Position numbers and translations under genes: made by a program | Source: Lachnospiraceae bacterium | GTDB taxonomy: Bacteria > Bacillota > Clostridia > Lachnospirales > Lachnospiraceae | Direction of reading: 5' to 3' | Assembly: GCA_910574745.1 (NCBI GenBank) | Contig: CAJTCE010000032.1 | Location: 1 to 45,753 of the forward strand | Length of the DNA: 45,753 nt | Part shown: piece after piece, positions 1-8,303 of the stretch | Position numbering within the stretch: position 1 is the first letter of the stretch | How the letters are laid out: each line of letters begins with the position of its first letter | Notes under the pieces: generated by a model | What the model was told of the DNA's origin: nothing | Database searches by the model: none | What the model saw: the letters and a program-made list of their open reading frames with translations, nothing else

Positions 1-143
1 AAGGCATCTAAGCGTGAAGCCCCCCTCAAGATGAGATATCCCAATGAGTAAGACCCCTTAGAGAGAATGAGGTAGATAGGCTTAAGGTGGAAGTGCAGTA
101 ATGTATGGAGCTGATAAGTACTAATCGGTCGAGGGCTTGACCA
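1..143 (+). rRNA. 23S ribosomal RNA, 3' end (partial)
   Basis: The first 143 bases match the conserved 3' end of bacterial 23S rRNA: the block beginning AAGCGTGAAGCCCCCCTCAA and the closing ACTAATCGGTCGAGGGCTTG. The gene is cut by the window edge, and its 3' end is set only to within a few bases. The 120 bases between it and the first tRNA have no 5S signature (no CCGTTCCCATCCCGAACACG-like block). The rRNA operon therefore runs straight from 23S into tRNA genes. Confidence 0.95.
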
Positions 144-264
144 AGAGAGAGGAAGCATGCGTAAAGAGAAGCGGATGTGGAAGGCGTGGATGGAAGAACT
201 TCATGGAAAGAGGAAGTCATTGTTCGGTTTTGAGGGTACTCCAAAAAGGGGAAGCCCCCTAAGT

Positions 265-338
265 GGCCTAGTGGCTCAGTTGGTTAGAGCGCCGCCCTGT
301 CACGGCGGAGGTCGTCGGTTCGAGTCCGATCTGGGTCG
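265..338 (+). tRNA. tRNA-Asp (GTC)
   Basis: Cloverleaf with acceptor stem GGCCTAG/CTGGGTC, anticodon loop CTGTCAC on a five-pair CCGCC/GGCGG stem, and T loop TTCGAGT. No CCA is encoded. It is the first tRNA after the 23S gene and is probably cotranscribed with it. Confidence 0.95.
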
Positions 339-361
339 TTTGTATGAGATTCTCATGCGAT

Positions 362-434
362 GGGATCTTAGCTCAGCTGGGAGAGCATCTGCCTTACAAG
401 CAGAGGGTCACAGGTTCGAGCCCTGTAGGTCCCA
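362..434 (+). tRNA. tRNA-Val (TAC)
   Basis: Acceptor stem GGGATCT/AGGTCCC, anticodon TAC in the loop CTTACAA, T loop TTCGAGC, discriminator A. Second tRNA of the rRNA-linked cluster; CCA is not encoded. Confidence 0.95.
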
Positions 435-484
435 TTTTTATATGCCGTTGAGGCTCACAGTTATTGATGATTGAAACAAGATAT

Positions 485-557
485 GCCGATGTGGCTCAAT
501 TGGCAGAGCAGCTGATTTGTAATCAGCAGGTTATCGGTTCGAGTCCGATCATCGGCT
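485..557 (+). tRNA. tRNA-Thr (TGT)
   Basis: Acceptor stem GCCGATG/CATCGGC is fully paired. The anticodon is TGT on the CTGAT/ATCAG stem, and the discriminator is T. Third tRNA of the cluster. Confidence 0.95.
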
Positions 558-561
558 TTAT

Positions 562-643
562 GGATGGATTCCCGAGTGGCCAAAGGGGACAGACTGTAAA
601 TCTGCTGCAAATTGCTTCGGTGGTTCGAATCCACCTCCATCCA
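562..643 (+). tRNA. tRNA-Tyr (GTA)
   Basis: An 82-base class II tRNA with acceptor stem GGATGGA/TCCATCC, anticodon GTA and the long variable arm expected of tRNA-Tyr. It starts four bases after tRNA-Thr. Confidence 0.95.
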
Positions 644-699
644 TTTCTCTTTTGGGAAATGTATAAAAAGAGATTTCTTACAATATAATAATAGTATAA

Positions 700-773
700 C
701 GCGGGGTGGAGCAGTCTGGAAGCTCGTCGGGCTCATAACCCGAAGGTCACAGGTTCAAATCCTGTCCCCGCTA
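700..773 (+). tRNA. initiator tRNA-fMet (CAT)
   Basis: Anticodon CAT sits on an anticodon stem with the three consecutive G:C pairs (GGG/CCC) that mark initiator tRNA. Position 1 is C and is unpaired at the acceptor end, as required for formylation. The opposing base reads T here (3' strand CCCCGCT then discriminator A), giving C1 x U72 rather than the usual C1 x A72. Confidence 0.93.
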
Positions 774-797
774 TTTTGCTGTAATTACATAGCATTA

Positions 798-870
<73 letters not shown>

Positions 871-878
871 TTTTTTAT

Positions 879-951
879 GGGCCACTAGCTCAGGTGGTAG
901 AGCACTTGACTTTTAATCAAGTTGTCCGGGGTTCGAGTCCCCGGTGGCTCA
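879..951 (+). tRNA. tRNA-Lys (TTT)
   Basis: Acceptor stem GGGCCAC/GTGGCTC, anticodon TTT in the loop CTTTTAA, discriminator A. Last tRNA of the rRNA-linked cluster, followed 15 bases later by the terminator. Confidence 0.95.
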
Positions 952-965
952 CTGATAAATAATAA

Positions 966-1005
966 GCGGAAATCCTTGAAACATGAGGGTTTCCGCTATT
1001 TTTAT
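966..1005 (+). terminator. terminator of the rRNA/tRNA operon
   Basis: A stem GCGGAAA...TTTCCGC (966-972 with 990-996), extended by three more pairs (one T.G), is followed by a T-rich tract. It lies directly behind tRNA-Lys and fits a Rho-independent terminator. Confidence 0.8.
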
Positions 1006-1117
1006 TTCAGAGATCTTGAAATATACCAACAGAGTCCGACGAAATATGCAATTGTGAAAGAGAATGCAATTTATGTCCTAAAAAGTGCAAACTATACCAG
1101 AAGCACTTTAATTTAAT

Positions 1118-1152
1118 AAGACATTTTGATAAAATTAATTAAATTTTGTCTT
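1118..1152. promoter_or_regulatory. AT-rich inverted repeat upstream of the AgrC-like kinase
   Basis: AAGACA at 1118-1123 mirrors TGTCTT at 1147-1152 around an AT-rich core that itself carries AAAATT/AATTTT. It is 35 bases before the kinase start. It could be an operator or promoter region of the kinase operon; no clear -35/-10 pair stands out. Confidence 0.3.
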
Positions 1153-1186
1153 AAAAGGGATAACAGAATAGGAGGTGTATAAGGAT

Positions 1187-2497
1187 ATGTTAGGCGGTCC
1201 TGTATATATAGCTTTAATTCGTTTTATAATAAGCCTTGTGGGGTCGATTATGTTGTTTTCGTTAATGAGTGAACCCAGATTTCACAAAAAGAAAACCATG
1301 GTCTGTTATGGAAGCTTTAGCGCAGTTCTGATTCTGCTGGCATGCATCTGGTATGTTGTGGATTGGGAAAGCTGTGTGAAAACGGTTGCTTTTGCAATGT
1401 ATTTGTGCTTTAGTTTATTTGCCATTTATATGAGCAAGGATCATATTTATCTTTCTTTGTATAAATTGGCGTTGACCTTTTATCTTTTAGCAGTATTTTT
1501 GATTGGGGGAATTGAGGTTTCCGTTCTTTTTTTCCATAGGAATGTATGGGCGGACATTATTACACGAATCTTCTTGATTCTGATCATGGTATGGTTTATT
1601 GAGAAAAAAATAAAAGATTCCATCCGGGGATTTGGATATTACGTGGAAAATGAACTGGACAGGTTTAGTGCGGCTGTTATGATGATCAGTATTCTTTTTG
1701 GAATTGGGTTTATTTTAAATCCTAAGAGTATAGAGGTTACGACTCCATACCGCCTTTATCAGATTATAATGAACTTATTTCTGACCGGTTCCCTGCAGTT
1801 TCTGGTGTTTAGGCTTTATCTGCATATTGGGAAAGAAAAGGAGTATGAGAAAGAAAATCAATTGATGATTATGACCCACAGACTGTTGGAAAGAAATATG
1901 GAAATCTTAGAAGAATCTGTAGAATCCGGCAGAAGAATCCGCCATGATGCAAGGCATCATAATGCAGTAATAGCGGAATATGCCAGGAGGGGGCAGAACG
2001 AAGAACTATTGCAATATCTGGAGGAATATAAAAAAGAGACGGATACAGGTATAGCGGAAACGATATGTGTTAATACCGCAGTGAATAACCTTCTTTCAGC
2101 ATATACAAGAAAAGCAAGAAAGGAAAAAATACAGGTTACCTTGGATGTGGAACTTGGGGGAAATCTGGCGATACCAAATATTGATTTAGTAACCATATTG
2201 GCAAATGCATATGAAAATGCTATTTATGGCTGTATGGAAGTAAAAAAGCAAGCCAAAGAGCAGGAGTGTTTTATTCATCTTATGCTTAAAAGAAAGAAAA
2301 ATAAGTTAGTCATCTATTGCAGTAATACATGCAGAAAGGAGACGGAACTAAAAAACGGTCAGCCAAAACCGGAATCTACGGGCGGAGTCGGTGTCCTGAG
2401 TATTATTAAAACAGCGAAGAATTTTGATGGGGAATATGATTTTAAGAATGATAACGGTGTATTTATTTTTCGACTTATTATGAATATTCCTAAATGA
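1187..2497 (+). CDS. AgrC/ComD-like sensor histidine kinase (GHKL type)
   Basis: Probable quorum- or peptide-sensing histidine kinase that would phosphorylate the LytTR regulator just downstream. The first ~210 residues contain six or seven hydrophobic helices, as in the AgrC/HPK10 family. A short linker leads to the phosphoacceptor box RRIRHDARHH (His about residue 253), where AgrC proteins have RHDYxNH. The C-terminus is a GHKL ATPase with N box ILANAYENAI and G box GGVGVL. I place the start at the ATG at 1187 behind AGGAGG (1170-1175); the GTG at 1175 overlaps that ribosome site. No agrB or agrD-like gene is adjacent, so the signal is unknown. Family assignment is firm; specificity is inference. 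Confidence 0.85.
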   Translation: MLGGPVYIALIRFIISLVGSIMLFSLMSEPRFHKKKTMVCYGSFSAVLILLACIWYVVDWESCVKTVAFAMYLCFSLFAIYMSKDHIYLSLYKLALTFYLLAVFLIGGIEVSVLFFHRNVWADIITRIFLILIMVWFIEKKIKDSIRGFGYYVENELDRFSAAVMMISILFGIGFILNPKSIEVTTPYRLYQIIMNLFLTGSLQFLVFRLYLHIGKEKEYEKENQLMIMTHRLLERNMEILEESVESGRRIRHDARHHNAVIAEYARRGQNEELLQYLEEYKKETDTGIAETICVNTAVNNLLSAYTRKARKEKIQVTLDVELGGNLAIPNIDLVTILANAYENAIYGCMEVKKQAKEQECFIHLMLKRKKNKLVIYCSNTCRKETELKNGQPKPESTGGVGVLSIIKTAKNFDGEYDFKNDNGVFIFRLIMNIPK

Positions 2498-2541
2498 GAT
2501 AATATAATGGTAAAAGAAAAGACAATGACGAGGGATGGCTT

Positions 2542-3270
2542 ATGTATCTGGTAGCAATCTGTGATGATGAAACAGAGGAATTGGATAAGACGGAACAAAT
2601 GTTGAGGAATTATGAAAAAAAATATCCCCAGACAAATTTTATGATTGAATGTTTTAAAAATGCCGATGAATTGATTCATGCGGTCAGAGATAAGGATTAT
2701 ACGCCTGATATAATCCTGATGGATATTTATATGCCGGAAAAAATGGGTATTGAAGTAACAAAAGAATTGCGCGAGATGGGAAATAAGAGCCGGGTTATTT
2801 TTCTAACCACTTCCAGAGAACATGCTTTGGAGGCATTTAGCGTGGATGCGGCACAATATCTGGTAAAACCTGTATCGGAAATGATATTGTTTCCCATAAT
2901 GGACAAATTGTTAGCAGACATAGAGGAGAGGCGCAGGAAATATCTTTTGCTTCGCATTGAAGGAAAAATTCAACGTATAGCCGTAGATGACATTGCGTAT
3001 TGTGAGGCGCAGGGAAAAATGCAGCACTTATATTTGACCAATGGCATGCAGTGTTTGCTGCGGACAACTATAACGGAAATTTATGAAATGCTTTCCCGTT
3101 ATCAGAATTTTGTGAGAGTTGGTATTGCTTATGTTGTGAATTTGGAACATGTGGACAGCCTGAATGCCCAGGAGCTGCAGATGGATAATGGCAGGAAAAT
3201 TTATCTGCCGAGAGGTTCCTATCGGTCGCTGAGGGAAAAATACTTCGGCTATTATTGCGAAGAGGGATAA
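2542..3270 (+). CDS. LytTR-family response regulator (AgrA/ComE-like)
   Basis: Cytoplasmic two-component regulator, the evident partner of the AgrC-like kinase 44 bases upstream. Residues 1-120 form a receiver with acidic pocket CDDE, phosphoacceptor Asp61 in ILMDIYMP and the conserved Lys109 in YLVKPV. Residues ~140-240 form a LytTR DNA-binding domain (AYCEAQGKMQHLYL, then LLRTTITEIYEML). The length of 242 residues is typical of AgrA. The ribosome site GAGGGATGG is moderate. The pair looks like one operon. Its target promoters cannot be read from this window. Confidence 0.88.
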   Translation: MYLVAICDDETEELDKTEQMLRNYEKKYPQTNFMIECFKNADELIHAVRDKDYTPDIILMDIYMPEKMGIEVTKELREMGNKSRVIFLTTSREHALEAFSVDAAQYLVKPVSEMILFPIMDKLLADIEERRRKYLLLRIEGKIQRIAVDDIAYCEAQGKMQHLYLTNGMQCLLRTTITEIYEMLSRYQNFVRVGIAYVVNLEHVDSLNAQELQMDNGRKIYLPRGSYRSLREKYFGYYCEEG

Positions 3271-3371
3271 TTGCCGTATAACAAAAGGTTAGACTTATGC
3301 GCTCCTTAGTGCTAAAATAATTGTGGCATATTAAAAATATTCCATAGCAAGCAAGGAGGCGAAAGATTAAT

Positions 3372-4049
3372 ATGTACCGGATCATGATCATAGAGGATGA
3401 ATTTTCTTTGGCCGATGCCATAAAAAGGCAGATAGAAGGGTGGGGAAATGAGGTCTGTCTTGTGAAAGATTTTCAGAATGTCATGCAGAGATTTACAGAG
3501 TTTGATCCACATCTGCTTTTAATTGATATTATGCTCCCTTTTTATAACGGATATTACTGGTGTACGGAAATCAGAAAGGTTTCCAGTGTGCCGGTTATTT
3601 TTATTTCCTCCGCATCCGATAATATGAATATTGTTATGGCAATTAATATGGGCGGGGATGATTTTATTGCAAAGCCCTTTGATTTGAATGTATTAAATGC
3701 CAAAGTGCAGGCAATTCTTCGGAGAACCTATGACTTGGCGGGAAAGGTTCCTATATTGGAGCAAAACGGGGCTATTTTAAATCTTAATGATATGACCCTG
3801 TCTTATGAAGAGGCGAAGTTGGAGCTGACCAAGAATGAATTTCTAATATTGCAGACTCTAATGGAGAACAAAGGAAAGGTGGTAAGCAGGAATACGCTTA
3901 TGACCCGCCTTTGGGAGGATGACTGTTATGTGGAGGAAAATACCCTGACTGTAAATATTACAAGGCTGCGTAAGAAAATAGAACAGGTGGGCCTGGTAGA
4001 CTTTATTAAAACCAAGACAGGAAAAGGGTATATAGTAGGAAAAATTTAA
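3372..4049 (+). CDS. OmpR-family response regulator (BceR/VraR-like)
   Basis: DNA-binding regulator of a Bce-type antimicrobial peptide sensing and detoxification module. The receiver (residues 1-115) has the acidic pair IIEDE, phosphoacceptor Asp52 in LLLIDIMLP and Lys101 in FIAKPF. The C-terminal half is an OmpR winged helix (ELTKNEFLILQTL, RKKIEQVG, KTKTGKGYIVG). At 225 residues it has BceR length. AAGGAGG lies 12 bases before the ATG, a little far. The next three genes are a short kinase, an ABC ATPase and a large permease, the classical BceRSAB order. The likely target is the repeat at 5224-5254. Confidence 0.87.
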   Translation: MYRIMIIEDEFSLADAIKRQIEGWGNEVCLVKDFQNVMQRFTEFDPHLLLIDIMLPFYNGYYWCTEIRKVSSVPVIFISSASDNMNIVMAINMGGDDFIAKPFDLNVLNAKVQAILRRTYDLAGKVPILEQNGAILNLNDMTLSYEEAKLELTKNEFLILQTLMENKGKVVSRNTLMTRLWEDDCYVEENTLTVNITRLRKKIEQVGLVDFIKTKTGKGYIVGKI

Positions 4050-4135
4050 AGACAAGGGAAGGCATAAAAAGGATTTACCAATATGTGGGTAACACAAGTA
4101 TATGGCGGGATAACAATAAAAGACAAGGAAAAAAT

Positions 4136-5179
4136 ATGGCAAAAGAAATAAAGGAATACGGGGAAAAAAGAAATACAAAGGTAAGCATTATAAGAGTTTT
4201 TGCTTGCTATCTGCGTCAATATCGTTTTACTATTTTTATGTATATCATATTCATTCTTATTTTTCGGGGCGTATTTTGTTTATATCAGGTAGAAAAGGAA
4301 GCAGTGTTTTATGGAACAGTGCTGTATTTTTTACTGCTCCTTATTGTCCTGCCCATGCATTTTATTCATTATTATTTAAAGCATAAAGAGCTTTTTGAAC
4401 TGAAAGGGAGAAGCTATCTTGAAGTTAAGCAGATACCCGATGCCAAAGGGCTGATAGAAAACGATTATAGAGAGCTGCTTTTGGAGTGGGTTGAGAATAC
4501 TGTTAAAGAAAAAAGTAGGTTGAGAATTTATAAAGAGGACAGTATAGAGTTTTATTCTACATGGGTCCATCAGATTAAAACACCCATTGCGGTAATGAAG
4601 CTTTGGCTTCAGGAGGAGGATACGGAAGAAAACGGCAGGCTGTTATTGGAACTGTCCAGGATTGAACAATATGCGGATATGGTATTATCCTATTTCAGGT
4701 TGGATGCCACGGCTAAGGATCTGGTGATCAGAGAGTATTCTTTGGATGAGATTATCAGAAGCTGTATCAGAAGACATGCTTCCTGGTTCGTTACAAAGGG
4801 TATCAGCGTCCGATATGAAAAAACGGATTTGAAAGTGCTGACTGATAAAAAGTGGCTGACATTTATGATAGAGCAGATTTTATCCAATGCTATTAAATAT
4901 ACGGATGAAGGAAGCATTACAATCCGGGCGGAGGAAGGGCCTTTTCTTTATATAGAAGATACAGGCATCGGAATTGCTAAGGAGGATTTGCCGCGGATAT
5001 TTGAAAAAGGTTTTACAGGTTATAATGGAAGGGCGGATAAAAAATCCACGGGAATTGGCTTATACCTTGTGAAAAGAACCGTTGACTTATTGGGAACGCC
5101 GGTAAACGTTCAGTCCAGTCCCGGTCAGGGAACGGCGTTTTCTATTGATTTGCGTAAGAATTATATGGAACTGGAATAA
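4136..5179 (+). CDS. Bce-type intramembrane-sensing histidine kinase (BceS-like)
   Basis: Short membrane kinase of 347 residues with two N-terminal membrane helices (about 31-50 and 58-80) and almost no extracellular loop, the hallmark of BceS kinases that sense through their transporter. The H box is TWVHQIKTPIAVMK with phospho-His145. The ATPase domain shows N box EQILSNAIKYT, G1 DTGIGIA and G2 STGIGLYLVKR. I choose ATG 4136, preceded by AAGGA, over an upstream GTG at 4085. It is the partner of the regulator upstream and is expected to act with the BceAB-like transporter encoded next. Confidence 0.87.
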   Translation: MAKEIKEYGEKRNTKVSIIRVFACYLRQYRFTIFMYIIFILIFRGVFCLYQVEKEAVFYGTVLYFLLLLIVLPMHFIHYYLKHKELFELKGRSYLEVKQIPDAKGLIENDYRELLLEWVENTVKEKSRLRIYKEDSIEFYSTWVHQIKTPIAVMKLWLQEEDTEENGRLLLELSRIEQYADMVLSYFRLDATAKDLVIREYSLDEIIRSCIRRHASWFVTKGISVRYEKTDLKVLTDKKWLTFMIEQILSNAIKYTDEGSITIRAEEGPFLYIEDTGIGIAKEDLPRIFEKGFTGYNGRADKKSTGIGLYLVKRTVDLLGTPVNVQSSPGQGTAFSIDLRKNYMELE

Positions 5180-5223
5180 AGCATGGCCAACGGGAAATTC
5201 TGAAATAAAACGCCACATTACAA

Positions 5224-5254
5224 AAATGTAACAAAAAACAGCTTAAATGTCACA
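5224..5254 (+). promoter_or_regulatory. candidate BceR-type binding site: direct repeat with 21-bp period
   Basis: AAATGTAACA (5224-5233) and AAATGTCACA (5245-5254) differ at one base and are spaced exactly two helical turns apart. The first copy also sits in the dyad TTACA-N4-TGTAA (5218-5231). A TATAGT -10 candidate at 5287-5292 has no good -35, which fits a promoter needing an activator. Binding by the regulator at 3372-4049 is inference from layout. Confidence 0.5.
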
Positions 5255-5321
5255 GAAATAGATGTCGGGCATTAGAGCTGTTTTGTTATAGTAAGGGTAC
5301 AAAAACAAAGGAGGCAGAAAA

Positions 5322-6089
5322 ATGGCAATTTTAGAGGTAAAAAGCCTAAACAAAATTTATACTACCAGATTCGGAGGAAATCAGGTTGAAGCTCTTTCCA
5401 ATGTATCCTTTCTTGTGGAGCAGGGCGAATATATTGCAATTATGGGAGAATCCGGTTCGGGTAAAACCACACTTTTAAATATTTTGGCAGCTCTTGATAC
5501 GCCTACAGGCGGAGAAGTTATTTTAGACGGGGAAAATTTATCTACAGTAAAAGAAAAACAGATGTCCGCTTTTCGCCGTGACAATCTCGGGTTCGTATTT
5601 CAGGATTTTAACTTATTGGATACTTTTTCACTGTATGACAATATTTCCCTTCCACTGGTACTGATGAAAAAGGAGTATCCCGAAATAAGGGAAAAGGTTG
5701 AGACAATTTCCTATAAGCTGGGTATTCATGAGCTTCTCAGGAAATTTCCTTATGAGGTTTCCGGCGGGCAAAAACAGAGAGTTGCGGTAGCAAGGGCGCT
5801 GATTACGGAACCTAAGCTGGTTCTGGCGGATGAACCTACCGGCGCTTTGGATTCTTCATCTACAGACAGTCTTTTGAACCTTTTTAACAAAATTAATGAA
5901 GAAGGGCAGACCATTTTAATGGTAACCCATTCCATAAAGGCGGCAAGCCATGCGGGAAGGGTGCTTTTTATCAAGGACGGCGAGGTATTCCATCAGATTT
6001 ACCGTGGAAACAACAGCAACCAGGAAATGTATCAGAAAATTTCTGATACGCTGACATTTATATCGACAGGTGGTGAGTTGGATGACTAA
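5322..6089 (+). CDS. ABC transporter ATP-binding protein (BceA-like)
   Basis: ATPase subunit of a Bce-type (MacB/LolD-superfamily) transporter, which removes peptide antibiotics from their lipid II-cycle targets and signals to the cognate kinase. Walker A is GESGSGKTT (residues 42-50), the Q loop is FVFQDFNLLD, the signature is VSGGQKQR (146-153), and Walker B is LVLADEPTGALD (about 167-178). The length of 255 residues is standard. AAAGGAGG precedes the ATG. The stop overlaps the start of the permease by 8 bases (ATGACTAA), which suggests translational coupling. Confidence 0.9.
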   Translation: MAILEVKSLNKIYTTRFGGNQVEALSNVSFLVEQGEYIAIMGESGSGKTTLLNILAALDTPTGGEVILDGENLSTVKEKQMSAFRRDNLGFVFQDFNLLDTFSLYDNISLPLVLMKKEYPEIREKVETISYKLGIHELLRKFPYEVSGGQKQRVAVARALITEPKLVLADEPTGALDSSSTDSLLNLFNKINEEGQTILMVTHSIKAASHAGRVLFIKDGEVFHQIYRGNNSNQEMYQKISDTLTFISTGGELDD

Positions 6090-8097
6090 TTTCTTTTATG
6101 CCAGATTAGCTGCCAGTAATATTAAGAAAAACGGGCAGATTTATTTTCCTTATATTATTACCTGCATTATAACCATAGCTTTTTATTATATTATGAAATC
6201 CCTGTCATTAAATGACGGACTTGACAGCTTATACGGAGGAGGGACAATCAGGCAGACTCTGGGGCTGGGATGTAATGTTGTCATGATTTTCGCAGTTATT
6301 TTCCTGTTCTATACCAACAGCTTTTTAATGAAGAGGCGGGAAAAGGAATTTGGATTATTTCACATTCTGGGAATGGAAAAAAAGCATCTGATGCGTGTAA
6401 CAGGTATGGAAACATTTTATATTGCCATATTGGGACTGGGCTTTGGATTTCTATTCGGAATTGTTCTGGATAAGGTAATGTTTCTCTTGATTTTAAGAGT
6501 GCTTGGAAGAGAAGTATCTTTGGGTTTTTATATTTCCAGAGAGGCGATTATTTCCACGATCATTCTTTTTTTGGCAATCTTCTTCCTTATATTTTTAAAT
6601 ACTGCAAGAAGATTGGGATTCAGTAAGCCCATAGAATTGTTAAGGGGCGGCAATGTGGGAGAAAAGGAGCCCAAGGCTAACTGGATCTTTGCCATTTTGG
6701 GTGCATTATCTTTAGGAACGGGATATTATCTGGCAGTTACGGTACAAAACCCCGTGGCAGCAATTGCGATTTTCTTTGTGGCTGTTATTCTGGTCATTAT
6801 AGGAACTTATCTTCTTTTTACAGCGGGAAGCATTGTGCTGTTAAAATTATTGCGCGCCAATAAACGTTATTATTATAAAACAAGGCATTTTATCGGAATT
6901 TCCGGTATGCTGTACCGAATGAAACAGAATGCGGTGGGTCTGTCCAACATCTGTATTTTATCCACTATGGTACTGGTTATGATTTCTTCTACCACAGCGC
7001 TTATGATTGGCTCTGATGATTTGGTTTCTTCCCGTTATCCTTATGATTTTATTTTTTACAGCAAGGAAAAGGTTTATGGACAGACAGATTTTTCGGATAG
7101 GGAAGCTGTCATTACCCAGGCATTGGAAAATAATGGATTAACTGAAAAGGAAAGCATCCGTTTAAGGACATTGGAGTTTAGTGCACTAAAGAAAAAGAAT
7201 GGCTTTACTATCCTGAAGGACGCTGATATCGAAGCTTTTATAAATGATTTTGAGGTTCTTGATTTTATTACACTTGATGATTATAACCGGACGACGGGAG
7301 AAAACAGAACTCTGAATGACGATGAAGTTTTAGTATGCTCAAATCGGGTAAAAATGAAGTCTGATCTGTTTGTTCTTGACGATTTTCAATTTAAAATTGT
7401 GGAAGAACTGAAATCCTTTGAATATGTAGGCGGGGGCGCTCTGGCGTCCAATATCGCCAGCTCTCATATTGTTGTTGTAAAGTCTGAAGAAATTTTGAAT
7501 GAGTTGTATGAATATCAAAAGGAACAATTTAAAGAGATGGCCCAAGAAATAGATTATATATATGGTATCAATGTGGACGGAGAAGAGGAAGCAGCTTTGA
7601 ATGCCTATATGGAAATGCGCAATGGGTTAAATAATCTGGAGGTACCGGAAAATGAAGTGACCGGGCGTGTAGAATCCAAGGTAGAAGGAGCACAGGGGTT
7701 TTATGATATCTACGGCGGGCTGTTTTTTATCGGCATCTTCTTAGGACTTCTTTTTACCGTAGCCATGATTCTGCTGATTTACTACAAACAGATTACAGAA
7801 GGATACTATGACAGGGAAAGATATGTTATTATGCAGAATGTGGGTATGAGCCAGAAAGATGTCAAGGCGTCCATTCATTCCCAGATACTGACGGTATTTT
7901 TCCTGCCGTTAATAACAGCGGGCATTCATTTGATTTTTGCTTATCCCGTGGTGGAAAAGATACTGGCAGTTTTGAATCTGAGCAATACCAGATTATATGT
8001 TTACTGTACCATCGGATGTTTTGCAGTATTTTCCCTGTTATATGTGGCGGTTTACGGATGGACGGCTAAACTGTATTACGGTATCGTTAAAAAATAA
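6082..8097 (+). CDS. ABC transporter permease (BceB-like, FtsX superfamily)
   Basis: Ten-helix permease of the Bce-type transporter, 671 residues. It has two FtsX-like blocks, one after the first helix (motif KRREKEFGLFHILGME) and one near the C-terminus (YVIMQNVGMSQKD). Between helices 7 and 8 lies a long hydrophilic extracytoplasmic domain (about residues 310-545) that in this family binds the peptide and determines specificity. I take ATG 6082 rather than the GTG at 6070 because it gives the usual overlap with the ATPase gene. The ligand cannot be inferred, since that loop is the fast-evolving part of the family. Confidence 0.88.
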   Translation: MTNFFYARLAASNIKKNGQIYFPYIITCIITIAFYYIMKSLSLNDGLDSLYGGGTIRQTLGLGCNVVMIFAVIFLFYTNSFLMKRREKEFGLFHILGMEKKHLMRVTGMETFYIAILGLGFGFLFGIVLDKVMFLLILRVLGREVSLGFYISREAIISTIILFLAIFFLIFLNTARRLGFSKPIELLRGGNVGEKEPKANWIFAILGALSLGTGYYLAVTVQNPVAAIAIFFVAVILVIIGTYLLFTAGSIVLLKLLRANKRYYYKTRHFIGISGMLYRMKQNAVGLSNICILSTMVLVMISSTTALMIGSDDLVSSRYPYDFIFYSKEKVYGQTDFSDREAVITQALENNGLTEKESIRLRTLEFSALKKKNGFTILKDADIEAFINDFEVLDFITLDDYNRTTGENRTLNDDEVLVCSNRVKMKSDLFVLDDFQFKIVEELKSFEYVGGGALASNIASSHIVVVKSEEILNELYEYQKEQFKEMAQEIDYIYGINVDGEEEAALNAYMEMRNGLNNLEVPENEVTGRVESKVEGAQGFYDIYGGLFFIGIFLGLLFTVAMILLIYYKQITEGYYDRERYVIMQNVGMSQKDVKASIHSQILTVFFLPLITAGIHLIFAYPVVEKILAVLNLSNTRLYVYCTIGCFAVFSLLYVAVYGWTAKLYYGIVKK

Positions 8098-8101
8098 GGA
8101 A

Positions 8102-8257
8102 CCGATAAATAAATTTATGAGTAAAAGGGCATAAGTGAAAAAAATGTTTTATCGGAAATTTTATCCGGAATTGTAAAAATAGATTTACCCTCTCTTTTAT
8201 CTGTGTTAATATAACCATATTGAAGAACAGACGTTTGTAAAATTTTAGCAGGCGTCT
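8102..8257 (+). promoter_or_regulatory. leader region of the MATE gene: inverted repeat, weak promoter, hairpin
   Basis: Three signals precede the MATE gene. CCGATAAA (8102-8109) is repeated inverted as TTTATCGG (8148-8155). A -35-like TTTACC (8184-8189) is 17 bases from TAATAT (8207-8212). AGACG (8229-8233) pairs with CGTCT (8253-8257), followed by a short T run, a possible attenuator. Each is weak alone, and I do not recognise a known riboswitch. Confidence 0.35.
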
Positions 8258-8303
8258 TTTCTCAAAACATTTTACCGGGGCAGATAAAGGGGAGGGCATT
8301 TTC

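Noticed and set aside
144-264. Possible 5S rRNA between 23S and tRNA-Asp
   Set aside because: The length is about right, but none of the conserved 5S blocks is present; it reads as spacer.
1082-1109. AAAGTGC/GCACTTT hairpin as a second terminator
   Set aside because: There is no T run after the stem and a good terminator already ends the tRNA operon.
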